NCBI RefSeq assembly: GCF_024652905.1
Contig: NZ_CP102428.1
Location: 1,438,501-1,502,500 of the forward strand
Direction: 5' to 3'
DNA length: 64,000 bases
Source of the DNA: Pseudomonas oryzihabitans
GTDB taxonomy: Bacteria > Pseudomonadota > Gammaproteobacteria > Pseudomonadales > Pseudomonadaceae
In this document: in pieces, positions 37,558-46,091 of the stretch
How the letters are laid out: every line of letters starts with the position of its first letter
Numbering within the stretch: position 1 is the stretch's first letter
The notes under the pieces: model-generated
The model's database searches: none
The model's input: only the letters and a program-made list of their open reading frames with translations
Told to the model about the DNA's origin: nothing
Position numbers and translations under genes: made by a program

Positions 37558-37651
37558 CCGCACAAACTGCGGCCAGGACGCGCCGAACGCGTTCCGCCAC
37601 CGCTCGTGCAGCGCCAATTCGGCATCCGCCGCCGCCACCGCTCCCTAGACT
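37558..37651 (+). promoter_or_regulatory. Putative member D of the shared promoter architecture (gabD-like gene)
   Basis: Upstream of the GabD-like gene: CCGCA-CAAAC-TGCGG (37558-37572) followed by CGAACGCGTTC (37584-37594) and a -10-like TAGACT (37646-37651). The middle element starts 62 bp before the -10, as in the stronger copies at 53299-53394 and 55865-55960. Base identity is limited, so this is a weaker member. Confidence 0.35.
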
Positions 37652-37682
37652 CAGGGGCTGACCTGCCACTGGGAGCGCCACC

Positions 37683-39146
37683 ATGCCACTGCACCCCGAT
37701 CTGCGAGACCCTCGCCTGTTCAAGGAATCCGCCTATGTCGACGGTCACTGGATAGCCGCCGACAACGGCGCCACCTTCGCCGTAGAAAATCCTGCCACCG
37801 GCGCCGTCATCGCCCAGGTGGCGGCGCTGGAGGCAGCGGAAACCGCCCGCGCCATCGCCGCCGCGGAAGCGGCCTGGCCGGCCTGGCGCGAGCGTCCGGC
37901 AGCCGAGCGCGCGGTCCTGCTGGAGCGCTGGTACGCCCTGATGCTGGAACACCAGAATGACCTCGCCCTGCTGATGACCCTGGAACAGGGCAAGCCCCTG
38001 GGCGAGGCCCGTGGCGAGATCGCCTATGGCGCCAGCTTCGTCAAATGGTTCGCCGAAGAAGCCCGGCGCGCCTATGGCGACATCCTGCCTGCCCCGACGC
38101 GCGATCGCCGCGTGCTGGTGCTCAGGCAACCGGTGGGCGTCGCCGCCGCCATCACCCCGTGGAATTTCCCCAACGCCATGATCACCCGCAAGGCCGCGCC
38201 GGCGCTGGTGGCCGGCTGCCCGGTGGTGATCAAGCCCTCGGACCTCACCCCGCTCTCGGCCCTGGCGCTCGCCGAGCTGGCCGACCGCGCCGGCTTTCCG
38301 CCCGGCGTATTCAATGTGCTCACCGGGATGCCCGCCGGCATCGGCGGCGAACTGACTGGCAATCCAGCGGTGCGCAAGCTGTCGTTCACCGGCTCCACCC
38401 GCATCGGCCAGCTGCTGTTGGCGCAGTGCGCGGCCACGGTGAAGCGCACCAGCATGGAGCTGGGCGGCAACGCCCCCTTCATCGTCTTCGACGACGCCGA
38501 CCTGGATCTGGCCGTCGCTGGGGTGTTGCAGAGTAAATTCCGCAACGCCGGCCAGACTTGCGTCTGCGCCAACCGTATTCTGGTACAGGACGGCATCCAC
38601 GATCGCTTCGCCGAGCGTCTGACCGCCGAGGCCGCCAAGTTCAAGGTGGGCAACGGCCTGGAGACCGGGGTGACGCTGGGTCCGCTGATCAATCGCCAGG
38701 CGGTGGACAAGGTGGCCCGCCACGTCGACGACGCCCTGACCCAGGGTGCCAGGGCCCTGTTCGGCGGCCTGCCCAGCGGCCATGACCAGTTCGTCATCCC
38801 CACGGTGCTGACCGGCGCCACGGCGGACATGCTGCTGGCCAGCGAGGAGACCTTTGGCCCGGTGGCGCCGTTGTTTCGCTTCCGCGACGAAGCCGAAGCC
38901 CTGGCCCTGGCTAATGCCACGCCCTACGGCCTGGCCGCCTACTACTACACCCAGGACCTGCGCCGCGCCTGGCGGGTGGGCGAACAGCTGGATTTCGGCA
39001 TGGTGGCGCTCAACACCGGCACCCTGTCGATGGAAGTCGCACCCTTCGGCGGCGTGAAGCAATCCGGCCTGGGCCGCGAAGGTTCGCACCTGGGGCTGGA
39101 CGAGTACCTGGAGGTGAAGGCCTGGCACCTCGGTGGGCTCGACTGA
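37683..39146 (+). CDS. gabD: NAD(P)-dependent aldehyde dehydrogenase, succinate-semialdehyde dehydrogenase-like
   Basis: 487 aa of the GabD type. AITPWNFPNAMITRKAAPAL, the catalytic Glu in MELGGNAPF and the nucleophilic Cys in NAGQTCVCANR are all present, and the C-terminal GGVKQSGLGREGSHLGLDEY is characteristic of succinate-semialdehyde dehydrogenases. It oxidises succinate semialdehyde, or a close analogue, to the acid in the cytosol. The GabT-like gene follows 142 nt downstream with its own possible promoter. Similarity is strong, but related semialdehydes cannot be excluded. Confidence 0.85.
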   Translation: MPLHPDLRDPRLFKESAYVDGHWIAADNGATFAVENPATGAVIAQVAALEAAETARAIAAAEAAWPAWRERPAAERAVLLERWYALMLEHQNDLALLMTLEQGKPLGEARGEIAYGASFVKWFAEEARRAYGDILPAPTRDRRVLVLRQPVGVAAAITPWNFPNAMITRKAAPALVAGCPVVIKPSDLTPLSALALAELADRAGFPPGVFNVLTGMPAGIGGELTGNPAVRKLSFTGSTRIGQLLLAQCAATVKRTSMELGGNAPFIVFDDADLDLAVAGVLQSKFRNAGQTCVCANRILVQDGIHDRFAERLTAEAAKFKVGNGLETGVTLGPLINRQAVDKVARHVDDALTQGARALFGGLPSGHDQFVIPTVLTGATADMLLASEETFGPVAPLFRFRDEAEALALANATPYGLAAYYYTQDLRRAWRVGEQLDFGMVALNTGTLSMEVAPFGGVKQSGLGREGSHLGLDEYLEVKAWHLGGLD

Positions 39147-39160
39147 AACCCAAGGCGGCA

Positions 39161-39256
39161 GGCAACCGAAAATGCCGCCGCCCCCAAGCAAAACAGCCGA
39201 TCGCGATGCCGGGGCCAGCAACTTCAGCGTTACCGACCCCAAGGCCTGCGTAGGCT
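39161..39256 (+). promoter_or_regulatory. Putative member E of the shared promoter architecture (gabT-like gene)
   Basis: GGCAACCGAAAATGCCG (39161-39177), AAAACAGCCGA (39190-39200) and a -10-like TAGGCT (39251-39256). AATGC lies 19 bp before the AAAAC element, exactly as in the strong copies, and AAAAC lies 61 bp before the -10 (62 in the others). The first element is 15/17 identical to 57553-57569, near the GNAT/ALDH divergent promoters. Confidence 0.4.
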
Positions 39257-39288
39257 GGAACTCTCGCCCCTGCCTGGAGTATCGCCGC

Positions 39289-40578
39289 ATGAATTCCGCT
39301 GCCAAAGCCACCGAACGCCTGCTGGGTTATCGCGAACAAGGCGTGCCCCGCGGCATCATCACCGCCCACCCCGTCGTGGTGGCCCGCGCCCAGGGCAGCG
39401 AGGTCTGGGACGTGGATGGTCGCCGCTACCTCGATTTCGTCGGCGGCATCGGCGTGCTCAACGTCGGCCACAATCACCCACGGGTGGTGGCGGCCGTCCG
39501 CCGCCAGGTCGGGGAGATCTCCCACGCCAGTTTCCAGGTGATGGCCTACGAGCCCTACCTGGAACTGGCCAGCCGCCTCAACACCCTGATCGGCGATGGG
39601 GAGGCCTACAAGACGCTGCTGCTGACCTCCGGTGCCGAAGCGGTGGAGAACGCCATCAAGATCGCCCGTGCCCACACCAAAAGGCCCGGGGTGATCGCCT
39701 TTCGCGGCGGCTTCCACGGTCGCACCCTGCTCGGCGTGACCCTGACCGGCTTCGCCCAGCCCTACAAGCAGAACTTCGGCCCCTTCCCCGGCGACATCTA
39801 TCACGCGCCCTACCCCGATCCCTTCCGCGGGGTGGACAGCCAGCAGGCCCTGGCCGGCCTGCGCGAAGTGCTCGCCACCCAGGTCTCCCCCGACCAGGTG
39901 GCCGCCATCCTGGTCGAACCGGTACAGGGCGACGGCGGCTTCCGTCCGGCACCGGTGGAATTCCTCCAGGGGCTGCGCGCGCTGTGCGACCAGCACGGTA
40001 TCGTCCTCATCGCGGACGAGATCCAGACTGGCTTCGGCCGTACCGGCAGCCTCTTCGCCTTCCAGCAGACCGGCATCCAGCCCGACCTGGTGACGGTGGC
40101 CAAGAGCCTGGCCGGCGGACTGCCGCTTTCCGGGGTGGTCGGCCGCGCCGCCATCATGGACGCGCCCCTGCCCGGTGGCCTCGGCGGTACCTACGGCGGC
40201 AACGCCCTGGCCTGCGCCGCAGCGCTGGCAGTCCTGGACATCTTCGACGAGGAAGACCTGGTCGCCCGTGGGGTCACTCTGGGCGAGCAGCTGCGCAGCG
40301 GTCTGCTCGACCTGCAGCGCCGCCACCCGCGTATCGGCGAGGTCCGCGGCCGCGGCTTCATGCTGGCGGTGGAGATGGTGGGCGCGGACGGCAGGAGCCC
40401 GGACGCCGCCCTCGCTCAGCAGGTCATCGAGGGCGCTCGTCAGGCCGGATTGCTGGTGATCAAGTGCGGGGTGGAACGCAATGTCATCCGTTTCCTGGCG
40501 CCTCTGGTCACCACCGAGGCACAACTGGCCGAAGCCTTGCAGATGTTCAGCCAGGCTCTCGCCCAGGCTGGTGCCTGA
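39289..40578 (+). CDS. gabT: 4-aminobutyrate transaminase-like class III aminotransferase
   Basis: 429 aa from the ATG at 39289 (TGGAG 9 nt upstream); an upstream in-frame start at 39133 would overlap the dehydrogenase gene. [28 protein letters not shown] (PLP Asp) and TVAKSLAGGLPLSGV (catalytic Lys) are intact, and length and motifs match GabT. It converts GABA or a related omega-amino acid plus 2-oxoglutarate to the semialdehyde that the neighbouring dehydrogenase would oxidise. Confidence 0.85.
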   Translation: MNSAAKATERLLGYREQGVPRGIITAHPVVVARAQGSEVWDVDGRRYLDFVGGIGVLNVGHNHPRVVAAVRRQVGEISHASFQVMAYEPYLELASRLNTLIGDGEAYKTLLLTSGAEAVENAIKIARAHTKRPGVIAFRGGFHGRTLLGVTLTGFAQPYKQNFGPFPGDIYHAPYPDPFRGVDSQQALAGLREVLATQVSPDQVAAILVEPVQGDGGFRPAPVEFLQGLRALCDQHGIVLIADEIQTGFGRTGSLFAFQQTGIQPDLVTVAKSLAGGLPLSGVVGRAAIMDAPLPGGLGGTYGGNALACAAALAVLDIFDEEDLVARGVTLGEQLRSGLLDLQRRHPRIGEVRGRGFMLAVEMVGADGRSPDAALAQQVIEGARQAGLLVIKCGVERNVIRFLAPLVTTEAQLAEALQMFSQALAQAGA

Positions 40579-40632
40579 GGTCAAACGTAACGCCGCCCGG
40601 CCCGGCTGTGGCAGCGCCAAGGGAATCCGACC

Positions 40633-41322
40633 ATGAGAATCACGCGTTACCAGGCCCTAGGCTTTTCCTGCTACGGCACCCTCGTCGACCGTGAAGGGGG
40701 CATCCTCGAAGCCCTGCGCCCCCTTGTGGCGCAGGCGGGCCTGAGCACCCATCCCGACTGGCTGCTCGGCAGCTACCACCGCCTGGCCCGCGAACTGCGC
40801 CAGGCGGCTCCCACTGCCAGCCAGACCAGCCTGCACCTGCGCATTCACCAGCGACTGGCGCAGGAGTTGCAACAGGAAGCCGACCTGGATGCCAGCGTGG
40901 CTTTTGGAAACGCCACGACGTGCTGGCCGGTGTTCGAGGATGCTCCGGGCGCGCTGCAGTACCTGAGCAAGTTCTATCGATTGGTGTTGCTGGCCTCGCC
41001 CGATGACGGCGAGGCGGCAGCGGTCACGGCGCGCTTGCCTGAGGTGTTCGCCGCCGTGATCCCCAACCGCGGTGGCGATCTGCGCCAGGCGTTGGACAAC
41101 ACCCTGGAAGAACTGGGCTTGGCGCGTGGGGATTTGCTGCCCATCAGAGGCAGTGAACCGGACGATCCCTGGAGTGCCCTGGTGGATTTTCCCCTGTGTA
41201 CCCTGCGCCGTGATCGCTCGCGGCCCTGGAACCTTTCGCGGCAGGCCCTGGATGGCACGCGGTGCGAGTACGCGAGTCTCGCCGACCTGGTGCATGCGCA
41301 CCAGACCGCCCTGCGTGCCTAG
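40633..41322 (+). CDS. HAD-superfamily protein lacking the catalytic nucleophile
   Basis: 229 aa with the layout of type II haloacid dehalogenase-like proteins. Motif I should read FDxYGTL; here it is LGFSCYGTLVD, so the nucleophilic Asp is Ser. Motif II is LLASPDDG, and the motif III Lys region (GGDLRQALDNTLEEL) has no obvious Lys. The frame is otherwise intact, so this is a pseudoenzyme candidate and not a decayed gene. It follows the GabT-like gene by 54 nt. The HAD at 55130-55801 keeps FDCYGTL, giving an in-window comparison. Confidence 0.75.
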   Translation: MRITRYQALGFSCYGTLVDREGGILEALRPLVAQAGLSTHPDWLLGSYHRLARELRQAAPTASQTSLHLRIHQRLAQELQQEADLDASVAFGNATTCWPVFEDAPGALQYLSKFYRLVLLASPDDGEAAAVTARLPEVFAAVIPNRGGDLRQALDNTLEELGLARGDLLPIRGSEPDDPWSALVDFPLCTLRRDRSRPWNLSRQALDGTRCEYASLADLVHAHQTALRA

Positions 41323-41351
41323 CCTGCCGTTCACGATTGCGAGGAACGACG

Positions 41352-41843
41352 ATGGACGCCGCAACAAAACTGGATCGCATCGACATCAACATCCTGGTGC
41401 AGCTGCAGAAGGATGGCCGGATGACCAATGTCAGTCTCGCCGAAGCCGTGGGCCTCTCCCCCAGCCCCTGCCTGCAGCGGGTCAAGCGCCTGGAGGCGGC
41501 CGGCTACATCAGTGGCTACGAGGCCCACGTCAACCTCGCCAAGATCGCCAACTCGGTGACGGTGTTCACCGAGGTCACACTCTCCGACCACAAGCGCGCC
41601 GACTTCGTGAAGTTCGAGTCCTTTATCCGCGGGGTCGACGAGATCCTCGAATGCCACCTCATCAGTGGGGGCTACGACTACCTGCTGCGCTTCATGTGCA
41701 GCAGCATCGGTCACTACCAGGAATTGATGGAATCCATCCTCGACCGCAACGTCGGCATCGAGAAGTACTTCAGCTACATCGTCATCAAGTCGCCGGTGGT
41801 CAAGAACGCCCTGCCGCTGCGCAGCCTGATCAAGGCGGGCTAG
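41352..41843 (+). CDS. Lrp/AsnC-family transcriptional regulator
   Basis: 163 aa from the ATG at 41352 (GAGGAACGACG upstream). The N-terminal HTH contains LDRIDINILVQLQKDGRMTN and LAEAVGLSPSPCLQRVKRLE; the C-terminal RAM domain contains DEILECHLISGGYDYLLR. Lrp-type proteins sense amino acids and often control nearby amino-acid catabolic genes, so it is a candidate regulator of the surrounding island. It is in the same direction as gabD-gabT-HAD. Confidence 0.9.
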   Translation: MDAATKLDRIDINILVQLQKDGRMTNVSLAEAVGLSPSPCLQRVKRLEAAGYISGYEAHVNLAKIANSVTVFTEVTLSDHKRADFVKFESFIRGVDEILECHLISGGYDYLLRFMCSSIGHYQELMESILDRNVGIEKYFSYIVIKSPVVKNALPLRSLIKAG

Positions 41844-41895
41844 TACTTCGCACCTCGACGCTCCGCCAGCACCCCGCTGCCGGAGCGCGCCGTTC

Positions 41896-42609
41896 CTAGC
41901 GCAGGATGCAATAGAGCTTGCGTACCGTCTCCCGACTGTCCCAGGCCATGGGTGTCGCCGCCGGCACCAGCACCGCCTCGCCCGCCCTGACACTGCACGG
42001 TGCTTCACCCTCGACGGTCAGGGTCACCGCGCCGGCATAGAGCAGCATCAGTTCGCAATGGGGATTGGTCACTGCCTTGCGCACGTAACCGGTGCATTCC
42101 CACATCCCTACCCGCAAGGCGCCGCCACCGCTTTCGAACAGGTCGCAGCCGGTGGCCGTGGGCTCGGGACTGAGCAAGACGCTGGCCGCCGGTGGCGGCG
42201 AGGGTTCGCGCGGAGCCGAGGGATCCAGCAGCACGGGCGCCTGGGGCATGGCGCCTTCACTGGCGCGGCCGGGAAAGGCCATGAACAGGCGACGTAGCTC
42301 GCCACTATGACGCCAACGGCAACTCAGGCCCCGGGGCAGGACAAAGGCATCGCCTGCCTTGAGCTGCAGGGCGCCACCGGCCCACTCCAGCTGCAATTCG
42401 CCCGCTTCGAGAATGCTCACTTCCACCCAGGGAAAGTCATCCAGCTGGCAATCGGCGAAGTGGCTGGTGGCGCTGCCCATGACATAGCCCAGGCGGTCGT
42501 CGTGCAGGTGCAGTTCCCGGCCGGCGGCCAGGGGATCACTGTGCAGGGGCTGCAGCGCGCGCGGCAGCTGGCGGTCATTGGGCGGTTGGCAGTAGTGCAA
42601 CAGGGGCAT
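41896..42609 (-). CDS. Bicupin-domain protein
   Basis: 237 aa with two cupin-like barrels. The first (about 60-120) has FPWVEVSILEAGELQLEW and GDAFVLPRGLSCRW; the second (about 160-235) has HCELMLLYAGAVTLTVEG and GEAVLVPAATPMAWDS. Metal-binding His residues are sparse (HCELM keeps one), so it may bind a ligand without catalysis. Cupins of this type often accompany oxidase and transporter operons for polyamine or amino acid use. It is divergent from the 2-hydroxyacid dehydrogenase gene and its promoter carries the shared AAAACGG-N4-TTCTGT block. Confidence 0.75.
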   Translation of the reverse strand: MPLLHYCQPPNDRQLPRALQPLHSDPLAAGRELHLHDDRLGYVMGSATSHFADCQLDDFPWVEVSILEAGELQLEWAGGALQLKAGDAFVLPRGLSCRWRHSGELRRLFMAFPGRASEGAMPQAPVLLDPSAPREPSPPPAASVLLSPEPTATGCDLFESGGGALRVGMWECTGYVRKAVTNPHCELMLLYAGAVTLTVEGEAPCSVRAGEAVLVPAATPMAWDSRETVRKLYCILR

Positions 42610-42658
42610 GGCGGATCCTCACGACAAGAGGCGCGACGGGCATGCCGCGGACAGGGTC

Positions 42659-42726
42659 AGTATCGACCGCCAAGACGGCCGGTATATGGCGTTTCCGTCG
42701 CGACGCAGCACAGAAGCTGCCGTTTT
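42659..42726 (-). promoter_or_regulatory. Member C of the shared promoter architecture (bicupin gene)
   Basis: Read on the minus strand, AAAACGG-N4-TTCTGT (42726 to 42710) precedes a -10-like GATACT (42664 to 42659) by 62 bp, start to start. That is exactly the spacing found upstream of the importer/oxidase operon and the HAD-PuuB operon. The farther upstream block is not well conserved here (AAACTGC in place of CAATGCTG, one base displaced). Confidence 0.55.
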
Positions 42727-42840
42727 TCCCAGATGCGGCGCAGTTTCCACCGCACCACCGATCATGACGGCGCGGCACGGGATTTCAGGACAAACTACCG
42801 CCCCCTTGCGCCATCCTTGAGCTTTGCCGGAGACCTTCCC

Positions 42841-43767
42841 ATGACGCTGCTCTACAAGGCCGATCCCGAACGCGGTCAGGCCTGGCGACGCCTGTTCCAG
42901 GAACGCGCGCCCGATATCGAATTTCGCCAGTGGCCGGAGGTGGGCAACGCCGACGAGGTGCGCTACCTGGCCTGCTGGCAACCACCGCAGGACCTCGCCC
43001 AGCGCTTTCCCAACCTGGAGGTGCTGTTCGCCACCTCGGCCGGGGTCGATCAGTTCGACCTGAGCCTGCTGCCTGCCGACCTGCCGGTGGTGCGCATGCT
43101 TGATCCCGGTATCGTCGCCGGCATGGTGGAGTACGCCACCCTCATGGTGCTGGCCCTGCATCGCCAGCTGCCGCTCTACCTCGACCAGCAAGGCGCCGGG
43201 CGCTGGCAGGAACATGCCTTGGTGACGGCGGAGAACCGACGCGTGGGGGTGCTGGGCCTTGGCCAGATCGGCCAGGCGGTGCTGGAGCGCCTGACGAGCT
43301 TTGGCTTCTCGCTGTCGGGCTGGTCACGATCGCCCCATGATCTGCCAGGGGTACGCTGTCATGCCGGCCCCGATCAGCTGCCGGCATTTCTCGCCGACTG
43401 CGAGATTCTCATCTGTTTGCTGCCGCTGACCCGGGAAACGCGTGGAATTCTCGATGCCGAACTGCTCGCCGCCCTGCCTCGTGGCGCCAGCCTGATCAAC
43501 CTGGGCCGTGGCGCCCAGCTGGTGGAAGCCGATCTGCTGGCGGCGCTGGACAGCGGTCAGCTGAGCCAGGCGGTGCTGGACGTGGTGGAGCCGGAACCGC
43601 CCGCGGCCGACCATCCCTTCTGGCAGCATCCGCGCATCTGGCTGACGCCCCACGTGGGCGCCATGACGGTGCCGGAAACGGCCTTCACGGTCTTGCTGGA
43701 CAACATCCGCCGCCATCAGCGCGGCGAGCCGATGCGTGGGCTGGTCGATCGGCAGCGGGGGTACTAG
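42841..43767 (+). CDS. D-2-hydroxyacid dehydrogenase, GhrA-like
   Basis: 308 aa from the ATG at 42841 (GGAGACCTTCCC upstream); the longer open frame crosses the divergent promoter region. The Rossmann motif is VGVLGLGQIGQAVLERL, with LLPLTRETRGILDAELL, LINLGRGAQLVEADLL (catalytic Arg) and a C-terminal Glu/His pair (EPEPPAADHPFW, LTPHVGAM). It likely reduces glyoxylate, hydroxypyruvate or another 2-oxo acid, perhaps one released by the oxidase encoded downstream on the other strand. Confidence 0.85.
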   Translation: MTLLYKADPERGQAWRRLFQERAPDIEFRQWPEVGNADEVRYLACWQPPQDLAQRFPNLEVLFATSAGVDQFDLSLLPADLPVVRMLDPGIVAGMVEYATLMVLALHRQLPLYLDQQGAGRWQEHALVTAENRRVGVLGLGQIGQAVLERLTSFGFSLSGWSRSPHDLPGVRCHAGPDQLPAFLADCEILICLLPLTRETRGILDAELLAALPRGASLINLGRGAQLVEADLLAALDSGQLSQAVLDVVEPEPPAADHPFWQHPRIWLTPHVGAMTVPETAFTVLLDNIRRHQRGEPMRGLVDRQRGY

Positions 43768-43785
43768 TCGAGAGGCGGGGTGGCC

Positions 43786-44937
43786 TTAGCCCAAGGCCAC
43801 TCGCAACCGTCCGAGCAGGGCATCACAGGCTTCCAGCTGGCTGATCTCGACGTACTCATCGGGCTTGTGCGCCTGTTCGATGCTGCCGGGCCCGCAGACC
43901 ACCACCGGGGTGTCCAGACGATTGGCGAAGAGGCCGCCCTCGGTGCCGAAGGCCACCTTGAGCTGTACCGTCCCCGGCTCGACCAGGGTCTGCATGAACC
44001 GCACGGCTTCCACACTGGGATGGGTATCCAGTCCGGGATAGGCGTTGACCGTCTCGATCTCGATGGCGGCCTTGGCTGACGTCTGCCGCGCCTCCCTGAC
44101 CAGGCGGTCCGCCATGTCCTGCAGCGTGGCCACCAAGCTCGCGGGATCGTCCGCCGGCAGGTGGCGGATCTCGAAATCCAGGGTGCAGCGATTGGGCACG
44201 ATGTTCAGCGCCTTGCCGCCGTCGATCCGGCCGACATGCAGGGTGGTGTAGGGAATGTCGTAGGCCGTATCCCTAGCGCCCTCTTCCGCCAGCCGACGCT
44301 GGCTGGCACGCAGGGCACCGACCAGATCGCTGGCCAGGTGGATGGCGTTGACGTGCAGCGGGGCGCGCGAAGAGTGCCCTTCCTGGCCTTGGCAGTGGGC
44401 GCGCAACGCCGCCTTGCCTTTGTGGCCAAGGGCGACCTGCATGTTCGTGGGTTCGCCGACGATGCAGAGGAAAGGCCGCACGGGAGCCAGTTCCAGCACA
44501 TCCAGCAGTCGCCGTACACCGACGCAACCAATCTCCTCGTCGTGGGAGAGCGCCAACTGCAGGGGTCGTTTCAGTGGTTCACCGCGAGCGGCGTCCAGCA
44601 GGGCCACCACCGCACAGGCGACGAAGCCCTTCATGTCGCAGGCACCTCGCCCGTAGATCCGGCCGTCCTGCAGGGTGCCGACGAAGGATGGCAAGGTCCA
44701 GGCCTGGCCTTCCACCGGCACCACATCGGTATGCCCGGACAGCAGCACCCCCGGTACGTCGGCAGGCCCCACGCTGGCGTAGAGATTGGCCTTGCGCCCG
44801 CTCTCGTCGAGCACCAGGCGGCAGGCGATGCCGGCGGCCTCCAGCAGCCCCTGCACATGCCTGATCAGCGCCAGGTTGGAGTCGGCGGAAACGGTGGGGA
44901 AGCCGATCAGGGTGCGCAGCAGATCCTGGCTGTTCAT
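43786..44937 (-). CDS. Acetylornithine deacetylase/ArgE-like M20 amidohydrolase
   Basis: 383 aa M20 metallopeptidase with LLSGHTDVVPVEG (metal His and catalytic Asp), YGRGACDMKG, DEEIGCVGVRR (catalytic and metal Glu) and GEPTNMQVALGHKG. Family members remove acyl groups from amino acids. It overlaps the FAD-oxidase gene by 4 nt and is the last gene of the eight-gene operon, so its role is probably to deacylate an imported N-acyl compound or opine derivative. The presence of ArgE-like motifs does not prove acetylornithine as substrate. Confidence 0.85.
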   Translation of the reverse strand: MNSQDLLRTLIGFPTVSADSNLALIRHVQGLLEAAGIACRLVLDESGRKANLYASVGPADVPGVLLSGHTDVVPVEGQAWTLPSFVGTLQDGRIYGRGACDMKGFVACAVVALLDAARGEPLKRPLQLALSHDEEIGCVGVRRLLDVLELAPVRPFLCIVGEPTNMQVALGHKGKAALRAHCQGQEGHSSRAPLHVNAIHLASDLVGALRASQRRLAEEGARDTAYDIPYTTLHVGRIDGGKALNIVPNRCTLDFEIRHLPADDPASLVATLQDMADRLVREARQTSAKAAIEIETVNAYPGLDTHPSVEAVRFMQTLVEPGTVQLKVAFGTEGGLFANRLDTPVVVCGPGSIEQAHKPDEYVEISQLEACDALLGRLRVALG

Positions 44938-46091
44938 CCGGCAAGGCTCTCCCGGCGCGGTTGCGCGAAACGGGCCACGTCGAAAGCCGCCAGGGGGGTG
45001 TCGGTATGGCCGGTGGCGATCAGCTCGGCCATGGTGTCCCCTACCCCCGGGCCGAGCTGGAAGCCGGCACCACAGAAACCGAAGGCGTAGTAGAGCCCCG
45101 GCAACTGGCTGCTGGGGCCCATGATCGGCAGGTCGTCGGCGATGTAGCCCTCGACCCCGCTCCAGGTGCGGATCACGTTGACCCTGGCCAGGGCCGGCGC
45201 CAGGCGCCGCAGCTGGGTGAGCTGATTGAGCAGGCCGTGGGGCTCGGCGCGGGCCAGACGGGTGTCCAGATCCGGGCGGGTGCGGAAGCAGCCGCCAAAG
45301 ATCACGTTGCCGCGCGGGATCTGGCGGAAATAGATGGTCTCGCTCACCAGCGGCGAAGACACGCCCACCGCTTCCTTGAAAGCATAGGGCAAGGGCTCGG
45401 TGACGCCCATCTGGGGACCATGGGTCTCGATGGGCACCGGCTCGCCGAACTGGCTCGACAGCCGACTGCCCCAGGCCCCGGCGGTGATCAGTAGCCGCGG
45501 CGCCCGATAGCGGCGGCCATCGGCGGCCTGCACCAGGAAATCGCCATCCGGCTTGGTGACCTGGGTGATCTCCACCCCTTCCTGCAGATTGACGCCCTCG
45601 CGCACCGCGGCGCGGGCAAAGGCCGGCGCGGCCAGGCGCGGATTGGCGTGACCATCGTGGGGCGCATAGGAGCCGGCCACCACCTCGGGGCCCAGGTAGG
45701 GAAACTTCTCGTGCAGGGCCGCGCCTTCGAGCACCTGCAGCTCCAGGGCGGCAGTCTCCGGCGCCCGGGCGTACTCGTGCAGCATGGCGATGCGACCAGG
45801 ATCGTAGACCACCCGCAGATGGCCACCGGGAATGAATTCCAGGTCATCGCCGATCAACTCGGGCAGGCGACCCCAGATACCGCGGGAACGGTTGGACAGC
45901 GCCACCTGGGTCAGGTAGCGACCCTGCCGGCGGACATTGCCGAAATTGGTGCCGCTGGCGAAGCGCCCGACCTGGTCACGCTCCAGCAGGAGCACCGATA
46001 GGCCCCGGCGCCGCAGGAAGAAGGCACTGGCGCTGCCCATGATGCCGGCGCCGACGACGATGACGTCCGCGCGGTTGGCGGTCTGGTTCAT
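44934..46091 (-). CDS. FAD-dependent amino-acid/opine oxidase subunit, HcnC/OoxB-like (DAO fold)
   Basis: 385 aa from the ATG at 46091. DAO-type FAD protein with an N-terminal dinucleotide motif VIVVGAGIMGSASAFFL and the SGTNFGNVRRQGRYLTQ substrate/FAD loop; the C-terminus has GFCGAGFQLGPGVGDTMAELI. It is the substrate-oxidising subunit of a three-part dehydrogenase with the [2Fe-2S] and FAD/NAD subunits encoded just upstream. Relatives include HcnC, OoxB and D-hydroxyproline dehydrogenase. It overlaps its neighbours by 4 nt on each side. Confidence 0.85.
   Translation of the reverse strand: MNQTANRADVIVVGAGIMGSASAFFLRRRGLSVLLLERDQVGRFASGTNFGNVRRQGRYLTQVALSNRSRGIWGRLPELIGDDLEFIPGGHLRVVYDPGRIAMLHEYARAPETAALELQVLEGAALHEKFPYLGPEVVAGSYAPHDGHANPRLAAPAFARAAVREGVNLQEGVEITQVTKPDGDFLVQAADGRRYRAPRLLITAGAWGSRLSSQFGEPVPIETHGPQMGVTEPLPYAFKEAVGVSSPLVSETIYFRQIPRGNVIFGGCFRTRPDLDTRLARAEPHGLLNQLTQLRRLAPALARVNVIRTWSGVEGYIADDLPIMGPSSQLPGLYYAFGFCGAGFQLGPGVGDTMAELIATGHTDTPLAAFDVARFAQPRRESLAG

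Noticed and set aside
37548-39311. Long open frame (587 codons) on the minus strand opposite the gabD-like gene
   Set aside because: Antisense shadow typical of GC-rich DNA; the plus-strand frame encodes an intact aldehyde dehydrogenase with all catalytic motifs, and the shadow is low-complexity and Gly/Gln-rich.
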